Shown here: positions 8,999-17,057 of the stretch, piece by piece
How the letters are laid out: each line of letters opens with the position of its first letter
Numbering within the stretch: position 1 is the stretch's first letter
Assembly: GCF_024460475.1 (NCBI RefSeq)
Contig: NZ_JANFYN010000013.1
Location: forward strand, 1 to 53,088
Length of the DNA: 53,088 nt
Reading direction: 5' to 3'
Source: Holdemanella sp. MSK.7.32
Lineage (GTDB): Bacteria; Bacillota_I; Bacilli_A; Erysipelotrichales; Erysipelotrichaceae
Program-made: the position numbers and the translations under genes
Notes under the pieces: generated by a model
Told to the model about the DNA's origin: nothing
Databases searched by the model: none
What the model saw: only the letters and a program-made list of their open reading frames with translations

Positions 8999-10360
8999 CT
9001 ATACTGCTCCTCTACCATATAGCACTTGTTTAATAGTTTTAAATAACAATATCACATCCAACCAGAATGACCAGTTTCTATAATAATATTCATCCAACAA
9101 TAATCGATGTTCGAAATCGACATCACTCCTTCCATGGCTTTGCCACATACCCGTTATACCAGGTTTACATGCAATAACATCATAATAATAATCTCCCATA
9201 TCCTCTTTTTCTCTAGGTAAATATGGTCGTGGACCAATTAAAGACATTTGACCTAATAACACATTAATGAATTGTGGAAATTCATCTAAACTCTTTTCAC
9301 GCAAAAATTTACCTGCACTTGTGATCCGTGGATCATTTACTAATTTTTTATTCTTAGTATATTCTTCGCGAATGGCTGGATCTTTTTCCATTAACTCTTC
9401 TAGAATCTTATCTGCACCGATTACCATAGTGCGATATTTAAACATTTTGAATTCTTTCCCGTTTTTTCCTATTCGATTCTGCGTAAAGAAAATAGGACCT
9501 GTATCTCCTTCTTTACGATTCTTAATGAACACAAAGATTGTTAATGGTATTAAAAGTAACAAACCACATAGTCCAGCACATATATCCATAATGCGTTTTA
9601 ATGCATGAGATAAACAATGTTCTAATCCACGAGAATTAGAAATCATTAAGATTCCATCAAAATCTTCTACTTTTGTATCAAATGTTACCAAACCATTTAC
9701 TTGAGGTAAATATTTAATGACACTAACCTTATTTTTAAATACTTCAAATACTGCATTTAAATCTTCACTATCCATTTCAGGAATCGCAATCAATACTGTA
9801 TCAATATTTTTTTCTTTAATAACAGAACAAATTTTATCTAATTCAAATGTTCTTGTTGAATCTACAATCTGATCTTGTTGAATATACTTTATATTTTTAG
9901 AATCATTACAATTTACATAACCTACTACATCTAAAAGTGAGTATCCATTTCCATAACACACCATTCCTAATTTTTTTGCTGTATAACCAACACCAACAAT
10001 TAAAGTATTATGTTTATACCATTTTCTAAATATTTTATGAGAATATCTAGAATTACATCCTGCAAATACAAATAAAACACAAGTTAATAAAACAAATCCA
10101 AAGAATTTCTTTATAGTCCAAGTACTAATTGGAAAAACAAGAAAACTACCTATAAAAAAACCAATATGACTTAATATGATTAATCGTATTTCATCATACA
10201 TTAATAAAACTTTTCCTTGATATCTTCCAATTAATAATTGCATTAAAAAATATAATATACATAATTTCCAACACGTTTCCAAATCGTATCCAGAAAATTG
10301 TATTATAAACATAAAAAAAACAAATTCAATTGTTATTTTTAAACTCCCTATTTTTGACAT
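8999..10360 (-). CDS. polyprenyl-phosphate sugar-1-phosphate transferase (CpsE/WbaP type), first copy
   Basis: This enzyme starts repeat-unit synthesis by moving a sugar phosphate from a UDP-sugar to undecaprenyl phosphate. The N-terminal half has several membrane helices and a CoA-binding-like domain. The C-terminal 200 residues are the bacterial sugar transferase domain, with FFTQNRIGKNG, MFKYRTM, the catalytic Asp-Glu in LDEFPQF, GPRPYLP and KPGITGMWQ. I place the start at the ATG at 10360 (453 residues), behind GGAG. An upstream TTG (10417) and an ATG (10390) overlap the terminator or the -10 box of the promoter, so they are unlikely starts. A second such enzyme heads the main capsule operon. 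Confidence 0.9.
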   Translation of the reverse strand: MSKIGSLKITIEFVFFMFIIQFSGYDLETCWKLCILYFLMQLLIGRYQGKVLLMYDEIRLIILSHIGFFIGSFLVFPISTWTIKKFFGFVLLTCVLFVFAGCNSRYSHKIFRKWYKHNTLIVGVGYTAKKLGMVCYGNGYSLLDVVGYVNCNDSKNIKYIQQDQIVDSTRTFELDKICSVIKEKNIDTVLIAIPEMDSEDLNAVFEVFKNKVSVIKYLPQVNGLVTFDTKVEDFDGILMISNSRGLEHCLSHALKRIMDICAGLCGLLLLIPLTIFVFIKNRKEGDTGPIFFTQNRIGKNGKEFKMFKYRTMVIGADKILEELMEKDPAIREEYTKNKKLVNDPRITSAGKFLREKSLDEFPQFINVLLGQMSLIGPRPYLPREKEDMGDYYYDVIACKPGITGMWQSHGRSDVDFEHRLLLDEYYYRNWSFWLDVILLFKTIKQVLYGRGAV

Positions 10361-10388
10361 TAAATCATCAACTCCATATGACCTACTC

Positions 10389-10417
10389 ATTATACTAAAA
10401 AAAAAAGAAAAGGACAA
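10389..10417 (-). promoter_or_regulatory. promoter of the transferase-CpsC-CpsD-like operon, inside the upstream terminator
   Basis: The minus strand reads TTGTCC (10412-10417), 17 bp, TATAAT (10389-10394). The -35 box is in the 3' arm of the terminator and the spacer covers its U-tract. The predicted start of transcription, near 10382, leaves only the ATG at 10360 usable. Confidence 0.6.
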
Positions 10418-10456
10418 ATCTTTATGTAAGCGTTAATCATAAAGCATCCTTTTCTT
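10397..10456 (-). terminator. strong two-tier intrinsic terminator after the lipoprotein gene
   Basis: The minus strand has AAGAAAAGGA pairing with TCCTTTTCTT, an inner CTTTATG/CATAAAG stem and then a run of ten T. It closes the first cps operon. Confidence 0.88.
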
Positions 10457-10465
10457 ATTAAATAT

Positions 10466-11023
10466 TTAGCCCATAATTGTTGATAAAACGACAAAACTTT
10501 GCGCATCAACTGTTGAAGTATTATTTGTACCTTGGAATGTAAATGTAACTGTATATTGTTGTGTAGCTTCATCTAAAGTACAACCAATGTCTGTTACATC
10601 TTCTTGTCCAAGACCTGCATTAGCAAGAGCTGCATTGATTGCTTGTTGTTGATTTTCATCAAAAGAAGTTGTTTCTTTTTTTTCTTTCTTTGTTTCAGTT
10701 TCTTTCTTCTTCTCTTCTACAAGTTCAGTTGAAGAAACTTCTTCATCGCTATTGCTTCTTTTATAATTTCTTTCTTGTATAATACCATCTTTACCAATCT
10801 TATATTCATAAGATCCTATATTTGTATCAAAGCTTACAATGTAGTATTTCTTTTCTTCTTGAATTGATACATTCGAACATTCTTTTTTAGTGGCATTCGC
10901 ATCATCTCTTGCGACTTCTAAAATATCATTTTGAGTGATTTCTAAATTACTATTGCCACATCCAGTTAATAATAGAGTTGAAGCTAAGATAATAAAACTA
11001 TTTCTTTTTCTACTTTTTACCAT
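10466..11023 (-). CDS. PepSY-like lipoprotein of the cps operon
   Basis: Starting at the ATG at 11023, which follows a strong GGAGGAG site, the protein has about 185 residues. A basic start and hydrophobic stretch end in the lipobox LTGC, so it should be lipid-anchored outside the membrane. Two segments resemble PepSY modules: one after the lipobox (NDILEVARDDA...YEYKIGKDG) and one at the C-terminus (QQAINAALANAGL...YTVTFTFQG). A Lys/Glu/Thr-rich linker separates them. PepSY domains often modulate proteases or envelope enzymes; the partner here is unknown. The start overlaps the end of cpsD, so the two are translationally close. The longer frame from 11062 would bury the ribosome site and lose the signal peptide. 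Confidence 0.75.
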   Translation of the reverse strand: MVKSRKRNSFIILASTLLLTGCGNSNLEITQNDILEVARDDANATKKECSNVSIQEEKKYYIVSFDTNIGSYEYKIGKDGIIQERNYKRSNSDEEVSSTELVEEKKKETETKKEKKETTSFDENQQQAINAALANAGLGQEDVTDIGCTLDEATQQYTVTFTFQGTNNTSTVDAQSFVVLSTIMG

Positions 11024-11717
11024 TGCCTTCTCCTCCGTAACCGTATCCGTAGCCATAGCCATAATTACTATCGCTTGCAGATTCTACTTTATTTAATACA
11101 ACACCCATGACGTGAGCACCATTTCGTTCTACGTCATTAATGGCTGTTTTAACTTTACGTTTGTCAGAAGATTTTGAATCAACTACATATAGTACTCCAT
11201 CACTTACGTTACATAATGGAATAGCATCACTTGCGACAGCCATTGGTGGACAGTCAATAATAATATATCCAAATTCTTTACGTGCTTGATCTAAGAACTT
11301 AGCTAATCTTTTAGACCCTAATACTTCACTAGGATTAGGTACTCTATGACCTGCAGTAATGACTGATAAAGTATAACCTCCATCATATTGTACATTTTGT
11401 ACTCCTTCATAAGACTGGATACTTGTACCTTCTCTAAATTCAGAAATAATGTTTGTTAATCCACATCTATTTGAAATTCCTAATGTTTTATGAACTGAAG
11501 CATTTCTCAAATCACAGTCAATTAATAATACATTTTTATATTTAGCTGCCATAATACGAGCTAAATTACAAGCTATTGTACTCTTACCTTCATTCGGAAT
11601 TGTACTTACTACGTTGATTACTTGAATTGCATCATCCATTTGACTAAATTCAATATTTGTACGTAATCCACGATAGATTTCATCCACATCAAATTGATTT
11701 CTTTTCTTTCTTGCCAT
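11010..11717 (-). CDS. cpsD: CpsD capsule tyrosine kinase (BY-kinase)
   Basis: This 235-residue autophosphorylating kinase controls capsule assembly together with CpsC and the phosphatase CpsB. All catalytic motifs are intact: Walker A PNEGKST near residue 42, Walker A' LLIDCDLR and Walker B IIIDCPP. The C-terminus carries a Tyr/Gly cluster (NYGYGYGYGYGG, five tyrosines), the normal site of autophosphorylation. It begins 3 bases after cpsB. The contrast with the GAGATT paralogue at 7716 shows which copy is the active kinase. Confidence 0.94.
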   Translation of the reverse strand: MARKKRNQFDVDEIYRGLRTNIEFSQMDDAIQVINVVSTIPNEGKSTIACNLARIMAAKYKNVLLIDCDLRNASVHKTLGISNRCGLTNIISEFREGTSIQSYEGVQNVQYDGGYTLSVITAGHRVPNPSEVLGSKRLAKFLDQARKEFGYIIIDCPPMAVASDAIPLCNVSDGVLYVVDSKSSDKRKVKTAINDVERNGAHVMGVVLNKVESASDSNYGYGYGYGYGGEGNGKK

Positions 11718-11719
11718 TT

Positions 11720-12496
11720 CTAACTCCCAAAGAAACCAAACAGTTTCTTTTTCTTTTCAACCTCAATATTTAATATCTCTTTATTACTCAATAATAACTT
11801 TGGATTCTCATAAAATAAGATATCCGCATTATCAAGCCCAATACGCTTACCTACAAATGAATATACATCACTTAATTGTTCAATACGATTTCCACTCGCT
11901 CTATGCGTATCTGTACAAATTACATCACAATATCCATTGTCCAATAATTCTAATGCATTGGCTTGTATTTTCTTACCATTTACACCAAGAATCGAAGTAC
12001 GATTCATTTGTAGTATACAACCCATATCTACCCAATGATCAATAATGTCATAATCTAATCCATCATGGAAATATCTTTCAATATGAGCCAATACAGGAAC
12101 AAAGCCCTTCATCTTCAATTCATATAAACATTCATCTCTATAATCAATCGAATGAATATCACGAAGAACATTATATTCTACAAGCATATAACGTGAACTA
12201 TTTAATGTTGGATACAAATCTAATTCTAATCCTTCAATAAATTCACTATTCATCATCACTTCCCCACCAAAATAAATAGGGATAGGACTCATCTTTCTTA
12301 GCTCTAATTGACGAGTCACCATTTCATTGTAGATATGAACATCTAATTGACCAGGAATGAAATGAGGTGTACTACAAATACCTACAATACCATCCTTTTT
12401 AGCAGACTCTAATGAACTCACTGCATCCTCGATTGAAGGCATACCATCATCAATACCCCAAGCAATATGAGAATGCAAATCAATATACTTAGCCAT
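11720..12496 (-). CDS. cpsB: CpsB manganese-dependent tyrosine phosphatase (PHP family)
   Basis: The 258-residue PHP-domain phosphatase removes phosphate from the CpsD tyrosine cluster. Metal-binding motifs are visible: DLHSHIAWGIDDG at residues 6-18, HF and GGEV in the middle, LAHIERY near residue 137 and CTDTHR near 195. Its ATG overlaps the cpsC stop codon (TAATG), which indicates translational coupling. The gene order cpsC-cpsB-cpsD differs from the pneumococcal cpsB-C-D order but uses the same set of proteins. Confidence 0.94.
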   Translation of the reverse strand: MAKYIDLHSHIAWGIDDGMPSIEDAVSSLESAKKDGIVGICSTPHFIPGQLDVHIYNEMVTRQLELRKMSPIPIYFGGEVMMNSEFIEGLELDLYPTLNSSRYMLVEYNVLRDIHSIDYRDECLYELKMKGFVPVLAHIERYFHDGLDYDIIDHWVDMGCILQMNRTSILGVNGKKIQANALELLDNGYCDVICTDTHRASGNRIEQLSDVYSFVGKRIGLDNADILFYENPKLLLSNKEILNIEVEKKKKLFGFFGS

Positions 12497-13203
12497 TATA
12501 GTTCAGGAATCTCGCAGAATACTGGAATACCCAAATACTTTTCTGCCTCTTCCTTCGTACGTAAACGATTATCAAACAAGAATCTCAATGTTGCATAACC
12601 AAAACCAAGTACAAAACCAACCATAGTCGCTAATAATGTATTCTTCTTTACATTTGGTCCACTAGGAATATAAGACAACTTTGCCTTATCTACCACTTCA
12701 ATATTACGAACATTCAAATTCTTCTGCATTGTACGAATAAACGTACTTACTGTATCATTTGCGATATCCTTAGATAATTTAGGATCTGTTGTTGTAACAG
12801 AAATCGTAATAATTTCTGTATTAGATTCATTACTAACACTAACAAGCTTTTTAACACTATCAGCACTCTCTAATCCAACATCCTTAGCTACCTCAGACAT
12901 AATGTTATTTTGAGTTAATAAATTCACCGCATTCGTAACCAATTTACTATTGGCCATCTGCGAATTATAATCCAAAGAACCACTATCACTTATTTGTGGT
13001 GTTAAATAAATTGATGTTGAAGCTGTATACGTTGGAGCAATCAATAACTTTGTTCCAAAGAAACCACCCACACCAAATAAAATACATAAAACAACAATCA
13101 ACTTAATATGTTTTAATATAGCCCTAAATAATTCTAATAAATCAATCTCTTCCATTTCACGTACATCACTCTGCGTACGATCATCCATTCTACTGTTTAC
13201 CAT
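12496..13203 (-). CDS. cpsC: CpsC/Wzz-type capsule chain-length protein
   Basis: The 235-residue polysaccharide co-polymerase has a Wzz domain with membrane helices at about residues 38-58 and 188-210. The extracellular part contains an SGSLDYNSQ segment and the end is cytoplasmic (LGIPVFCEIPEL). It is expected to activate CpsD. It is the first gene of the cpsC-B-D-lipoprotein operon, with ATG behind GGGAGG. A terminator-like hairpin lies 50 bases upstream. Why the window has two CpsC and two CpsD copies is taken up in the findings. Confidence 0.9.
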   Translation of the reverse strand: MVNSRMDDRTQSDVREMEEIDLLELFRAILKHIKLIVVLCILFGVGGFFGTKLLIAPTYTASTSIYLTPQISDSGSLDYNSQMANSKLVTNAVNLLTQNNIMSEVAKDVGLESADSVKKLVSVSNESNTEIITISVTTTDPKLSKDIANDTVSTFIRTMQKNLNVRNIEVVDKAKLSYIPSGPNVKKNTLLATMVGFVLGFGYATLRFLFDNRLRTKEEAEKYLGIPVFCEIPEL

Positions 13204-13250
13204 AAAATCCTCCCTTTCTCACTATTAAACATACTCTATAAATATATCAT

Positions 13251-13278
13251 AAAAAAAGCTAAAGGAAAAATCCTTTAG
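13251..13278 (-). terminator. terminator-like hairpin just upstream of cpsC
   Basis: The minus strand has a perfect stem CTAAAGGA/TCCTTTAG with loop TTTT and then CTTTTTTT. It either ends transcription from the broken RES gene upstream or acts in the cpsC leader. I see no convincing promoter between it and the cpsC start. Confidence 0.8.
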
Positions 13279-13344
13279 TTATGAAATATCACATATCAAT
13301 ATGTTATAACAAAAAATTTCTTTAACGTTTAAGTATTATTAGAA

Positions 13345-13705
13345 TTACACATCCGATAAATTGTAATCTAAATTTCCTATTAGATGATTTTTACAACCTA
13401 AACATTCACGTGTGGATGAATCAAATAATACCAGATTGTATGCTTCTTTATCAAAAGTGCTAAAATACCTAATACCATCATATCCACAAAATCTGGCAAA
13501 ATCACTAATATATTGCGTAGGCAAATAATCTAAATCACTACCCCCAACGGCTCATAGGCTTTGCCAAATTCTTCTATATCACACTTAATATTCTCTCATT
13601 AACAAAATAATCAACTTTATTTGTATTCGTATAAAATGGCATACTGTGTGTAATTGAACATAAATCTAGTACTTTTATATCTCTTAACAATCTAAACTCT
13701 GTGAT
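13345..13705 (-). pseudogene. RES-domain protein remnant
   Basis: Three minus-strand frames join into the C-terminal part of a RES-domain protein. The order is FRLLRDIKVLDLCS...YFVNERILS, then CDIEEFGKAYEPLG, then DLDYLPTQYISDFARFCGYDGIRY...NLVLFD, ending at the TAA at 13345. The TQYI.DF..gYDGI.Y...NLVLF pattern is the hallmark of the RES fold, known from NAD-degrading toxins (Xre-RES) and other proteins. Two frameshifts and loss of the N-terminal half make it non-functional. The break point coincides with the left end of the IS21-like remnant, which suggests the insertion destroyed it. Confidence 0.65.
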
Positions 13706-13719
13706 AGTGGTAATTTAAA

Positions 13720-13793
13720 GATAACCAATTTGGATCGTTTAATTTTCACCAAAAATGGTGAATTTACGATTTGAATTGAGTTATCTTTTTTTT
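13720..13793 (+). terminator. long imperfect palindrome with T-tract upstream of the istA start
   Basis: GATAAC...GTTATC encloses nested pairs CAATT/AATTG, ATCGT/ACGAT and TTCACC/GGTGAA over 66 bases, followed by TTTTTTTT. On the plus strand it should stop transcription entering the element from outside, a common insulation device in insertion sequences. Confidence 0.7.
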
Positions 13794-13831
13794 GTTTTTG
13801 GTTACACTTTCTTTGAAAGGAGGTGAACCAA

Positions 13832-14224
13832 ATGAAAAAGAAATTAAAAAAGGTGATAGGTGTTTTAAGTATAATGAAAGATTTTAATATGAAGCCAAAT
13901 TTTAGTGAACTAGAGCGTGTGTACAGAATCGATTGTCATACTATTAAAAAGTATTACGAAAATGGTGGCATACCTGAGCGGAAAAAGTTTAAAAAAGTAT
14001 CTAAATGGGATCCTTTATACGATGTGATTATTTCTTTGGCGGATGTCACAGAATCTTACCTGATGAGTATATTCCAAGTGTTAAATTATGAATATAATGG
14101 AAATCTTCCCGGCAACTACAACAGTTTCAAAGCAAAAATGTACTCCTGCAGATCAAACTCTGCATGTCTATTATGAGACTGAACCAGGTGAACAGCTTCA
14201 ATATGACTGGAAGAAGATTTAAAA
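13832..14224 (+). pseudogene. 5' fragment of an IS21 transposase gene (istA), frameshifted
   Basis: After an AAAGGAGGTG ribosome site, the ATG at 13832 opens an N-terminal segment with an IstA-type helix-turn-helix (YRIDCHTIKKYYENGGIPE). The frame is lost near 14105 and ends at 14176. A second frame continues with QKCTPADQTLHVYYETEPG and GEQLQYDWKKI, the region that carries the first catalytic aspartate of IS21 transposases, and stops at 14224. Only about 130 of the roughly 400-500 residues expected for IstA remain. Confidence 0.7.
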
Positions 14225-14266
14225 ATACACGATTGCAGTCAATGAGCTTCTGAAGGCTGGCTAGGC

Positions 14267-14380
14267 AAATTAGGCGATGGGCCACTCGCTTATGCCATTC
14301 TAGATCGTATTAGAAACTCATCTTATACAATTCTTTTAAAAGGCAAATCTCTTCGAGAGGATTATTCAAAAATCAAATAA
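14267..14380 (+). pseudogene. 3' fragment of IS21 helper ATPase gene (istB)
   Basis: A 37-codon stretch reads KLGDGPLAYAILDRI, then SSYTILLKGKSLRE, and stops at 14380. This matches the conserved C-terminus of IstB/DnaC-like IS21 ATPases. It follows the istA fragment almost directly, which marks the internal deletion. Confidence 0.65.
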
Positions 14381-14466
14381 TAAAAATGTCATTAAGCTGA
14401 AGTGGCTCTCTCTATGAATATTTGAGCAAATTACAATGATTAATTCATAATCACGAGTCATGCGAA
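14381..14466. other. short spacer between the IS21 remnant and the capsule operon end
   Basis: Probably the right end of the IS21 remnant plus flank. No gene is visible, and no clear terminator for the long capsule operon that stops at 14467. Confidence 0.4.
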
Positions 14467-14895
14467 TTACGAATATAATTCTTTAATAAAAACACTTGTT
14501 TTCTTTTTAGTAAAGCCTAATGTTTCGTAAAACTTATGTGCATTCAATCTATAATTCGCACTTGTAAGTTCAACAGCAGTACATCCTATATTTTTTGAAA
14601 TATGAATAAGAGTTTCAATCAATTTTTTTCCTATGCCTCTATGACGGTATTCAATATCAACAGCCACATAAGATATAAAACCATACTTATATAATCTAAC
14701 GTAATCATTTTTTATTTCAAGAAAAGCACAACCAACAATCTTTTTATCTAATAATGCAAGATAAATACTTTTATTATCAGTAACATAATTACATTCTAAC
14801 TCGTGTTGAGTTATATTCGTATTATAATTATCCTTTAAAATTTTAAATAATTCAAAATAATAATTACTTGAATACTCGATTATTTGTAAACTCAT
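14467..14895 (-). CDS. GNAT-family N-acetyltransferase
   Basis: The 142-residue GNAT protein has the acetyl-CoA pyrophosphate-binding motif YRHRGIGKKLIETL (about residues 83-96) and the typical ending ANYRLNAHKFYETLGF. It is the last gene of the capsule operon, and its ATG overlaps the licD stop (ATGA). GNAT enzymes in such loci often acetylate an amino sugar or amino-alcohol intermediate. The aminotransferase encoded three genes upstream could supply the amine, but the substrate is not readable. Confidence 0.85.
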   Translation of the reverse strand: MSLQIIEYSSNYYFELFKILKDNYNTNITQHELECNYVTDNKSIYLALLDKKIVGCAFLEIKNDYVRLYKYGFISYVAVDIEYRHRGIGKKLIETLIHISKNIGCTAVELTSANYRLNAHKFYETLGFTKKKTSVFIKELYS

Positions 14896-15752
14896 AATAT
14901 TTGATCCTCATCTTGAAATTTGATTTTGGAGAATGGTGAGTGCTGACCTCTTTTATCTTCAGGAGGTAGTTTCATGTAATCTCCATAAATATAATTTAAA
15001 ACCGTATCATAATCCTTAGAACTATATAAATTAATGCCTTCAAATTCATATTCACTTCGATCTAAAAACCAACTTTTTGGCATACTATATCTTTCAGAAA
15101 TAGGATTTTTCTTATACAACGTACCAGTCGCAGGAAACGACATACATCTTACCCTATTAGGTGATGAATTTTTACTTTTTTGTGCAATTTTATTAAATTT
15201 ATTAAACACTCCATCTACTGGAATTTTAGATAACAATGTAAACCAAGCCTTTTTAACGCCGGTTGTCTGTTTTTTAGCAACTTCAGACCAAAGTATTTTT
15301 CTTAAACAATACACTCTTCTATCTTGAATAATTTGTCCAATGACACTTTTTGGAACATCATCCATAGGAAATACATCAACAAAAATACCAGTTTTACATT
15401 TTAAATGTTCCTGGCCAACTCTTACATATACTGTATTTGTTCTTCTTAATTTACCATAACCCCATCTATATTCAGAGTCTGTATCATGATCTTGAAAATA
15501 ACATATGGACTGATCCATTTGATGTGCAACTTTTTTAAATGCATTATAATCTTCTCTTAGCATACCTATATCTGCATCATCATCCCATGGTATATATCCT
15601 TTGTGTCTGACTGCACCTAACAAGCTTCCTCCAAACAACACATAATTAATATTATTTTCTCGACAAACACGGTCAAATTCAATTAACATATCTAATTCTG
15701 TCAATTGCATTTTTCTAAATTGCGTAGGTGTAAGTTCCTTCGCTTTATTCAT
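14892..15752 (-). CDS. LicD-family phosphodiester transferase, first copy
   Basis: LicD enzymes attach phosphocholine, or another phospho-alcohol from a CDP donor, to a sugar of a surface glycan. The protein (286 residues from the ATG at 15752; a GTG three codons earlier also exists) shows the family signature FGGSLLGAVRHKGYIPWDDD, with the catalytic DDD followed by ADIGM. It also has IFVDVFPMDDVP and YGDYMKLPP towards the end. The ATG lies inside the last codons of the cytidylyltransferase fusion gene, an overlap that suggests coupled translation. It could therefore use the product of that fusion instead of CDP-choline. Confidence 0.9.
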   Translation of the reverse strand: MNKAKELTPTQFRKMQLTELDMLIEFDRVCRENNINYVLFGGSLLGAVRHKGYIPWDDDADIGMLREDYNAFKKVAHQMDQSICYFQDHDTDSEYRWGYGKLRRTNTVYVRVGQEHLKCKTGIFVDVFPMDDVPKSVIGQIIQDRRVYCLRKILWSEVAKKQTTGVKKAWFTLLSKIPVDGVFNKFNKIAQKSKNSSPNRVRCMSFPATGTLYKKNPISERYSMPKSWFLDRSEYEFEGINLYSSKDYDTVLNYIYGDYMKLPPEDKRGQHSPFSKIKFQDEDQIL

Positions 15753-17031
15753 TAATATCACCTTTTCCTAGTCGTATATATTCTTTATTATTGAATTTTC
15801 CAATAACACCTGCGATAGCGATTGATATATCATCACTTATATAATAATTTTTCTTTTTATGTTCAACTGCTCGAGCAAAAGCTACAATTTCATATCGTAT
15901 ACCTTCTCCATCAAGTTGATAGAAGTATTTCTTATTTTCATTTTGATTCTCATAACGAATCTCAAAATAATCAGTCTTCCACCATGGAGCTGGAACGTAT
16001 ATATATCCTTTTGTTCCTGTAATAATCAATTCCCCTTCGGATTTAGCAGCCTTAGCAATTTTAATAGAAGCCACTGAATCTAAAAATCTAAAAGATATTC
16101 TTGTGAAACCATCAAAATTTTTATTTGAATCAATCAATTTAGTCGTTATTTCTATATTTTCTAGATTTACACCTGCAAGTTGAAAAATTGGAAGCATGGC
16201 CGTTGGTCCCCAAGCACATATACTATTTTGCTCATTATCCAAATTATCACCAGGATTTATACGTTTACTAGTACAAACTGAATCAATGGATACAATTTCT
16301 CCAATTGATCCACTTTTAGCCAACATTATTAATCTTTTATAAGCTGTTGAATAGGCCGTTTTTATCCCATCAATTAAAATAATGTTGTTATCTTCTGCAA
16401 GTTTTATAAGTTCTTCACATTGTTCTTTTTTTGTAGCAATTGGAGACTCACAAATGACATGTTTTTTATGTAAAATAGCATTCTTTACATCATTGTAATG
16501 ATTCTCTGGTAAAGACGCTATGTAAAGAGCATCAACGTTTGACATGTCACCACTAAATTCAGAATATTCAACACCATTAACAAAAGCTATTTCCTTACGA
16601 AACTTTTCGCATAAACCTTCATTACCAATCGTTCCAATACGTAATTTTCTATTTTTTGCTCTAATTTCAGTACTAGAAATTCCTTCTGTTCTATCTAAAT
16701 AAACTACTTTACAGTATTCATTAAGGTAATCAAACTTTCCTTTCCAGTCAGATCCAACTGTAAAAATATCGACATTATATTTTATGATATCATCAATCTT
16801 TTGTCCTTCATACTCTTCAACAATTATCTCATCTGCGATGCCTGTTGCTCTTACAGCTTCGATACGTTCCATCAAGGTTTGTTGTACGTTTATCTTTCCA
16901 CGAGTCTTATCAAAATCATCAGCTGTAACACCTACTATAAGATAATCACCTAATGCTTTTGCTCTTTCTAACAATCGAATATGACCATAATGTAAAAGAT
17001 CATACGTTCCATAAGTAATTACTTTAATCAT
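15745..17031 (-). CDS. TagD-like cytidylyltransferase fused to a Gfo/Idh/MocA-type domain
   Basis: Residues 1-130 are a glycerol-3-phosphate-type cytidylyltransferase: GTYDLLHYGH at residues 8-17, TRGK near 44, and RTEGISSTEIR near 114, a signature close to TagD. The rest (about 130-428) resembles a Gfo/Idh/MocA oxidoreductase with a Rossmann segment (RIGTIGNEG) and a C-terminal sheet domain. Its usual catalytic Glu-Lys-Pro is Glu-Ser-Pro (about residues 194-196), so dehydrogenase activity is uncertain. The first half should make CDP-glycerol or the CDP form of a similar phospho-alcohol. The neighbours are a class V aminotransferase and a TagB/F-like transferase upstream and LicD downstream. 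The order suggests synthesis, activation and transfer of an unusual alcohol; the substrate is unknown. Confidence 0.85.
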   Translation of the reverse strand: MIKVITYGTYDLLHYGHIRLLERAKALGDYLIVGVTADDFDKTRGKINVQQTLMERIEAVRATGIADEIIVEEYEGQKIDDIIKYNVDIFTVGSDWKGKFDYLNEYCKVVYLDRTEGISSTEIRAKNRKLRIGTIGNEGLCEKFRKEIAFVNGVEYSEFSGDMSNVDALYIASLPENHYNDVKNAILHKKHVICESPIATKKEQCEELIKLAEDNNIILIDGIKTAYSTAYKRLIMLAKSGSIGEIVSIDSVCTSKRINPGDNLDNEQNSICAWGPTAMLPIFQLAGVNLENIEITTKLIDSNKNFDGFTRISFRFLDSVASIKIAKAAKSEGELIITGTKGYIYVPAPWWKTDYFEIRYENQNENKKYFYQLDGEGIRYEIVAFARAVEHKKKNYYISDDISIAIAGVIGKFNNKEYIRLGKGDINE

Positions 17032-17057
17032 TGGCTTATTACAATCCTCCCTATTAA

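Larger units (their letters stand above)
13700..14453 (+). mobile_element. internally deleted IS21-family remnant
   Basis: The element keeps an istA start at its left and an istB end at its right, with the roughly 1.5 kb or more between them missing. The boundaries are estimates. TGTGATAGTGG near 13700 and an imperfect inverted copy (minus strand CGTGATTATGA) near 14453 may be the termini. It cannot transpose by itself. Confidence 0.6.

Noticed and set aside
10361..10417. Longer start (TTG at 10417 or ATG at 10390) for the first sugar transferase
   Set aside because: Both lie in the terminator or the -10 box of the promoter read on the minus strand; the ATG at 10360 has GGAG upstream and fits the predicted transcript start.
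11024..11062. Extended start of the PepSY-like lipoprotein inside cpsD
   Set aside because: The extension would place 13 charged residues before the signal peptide; the ATG at 11023 has GGAGGAG at ideal spacing.
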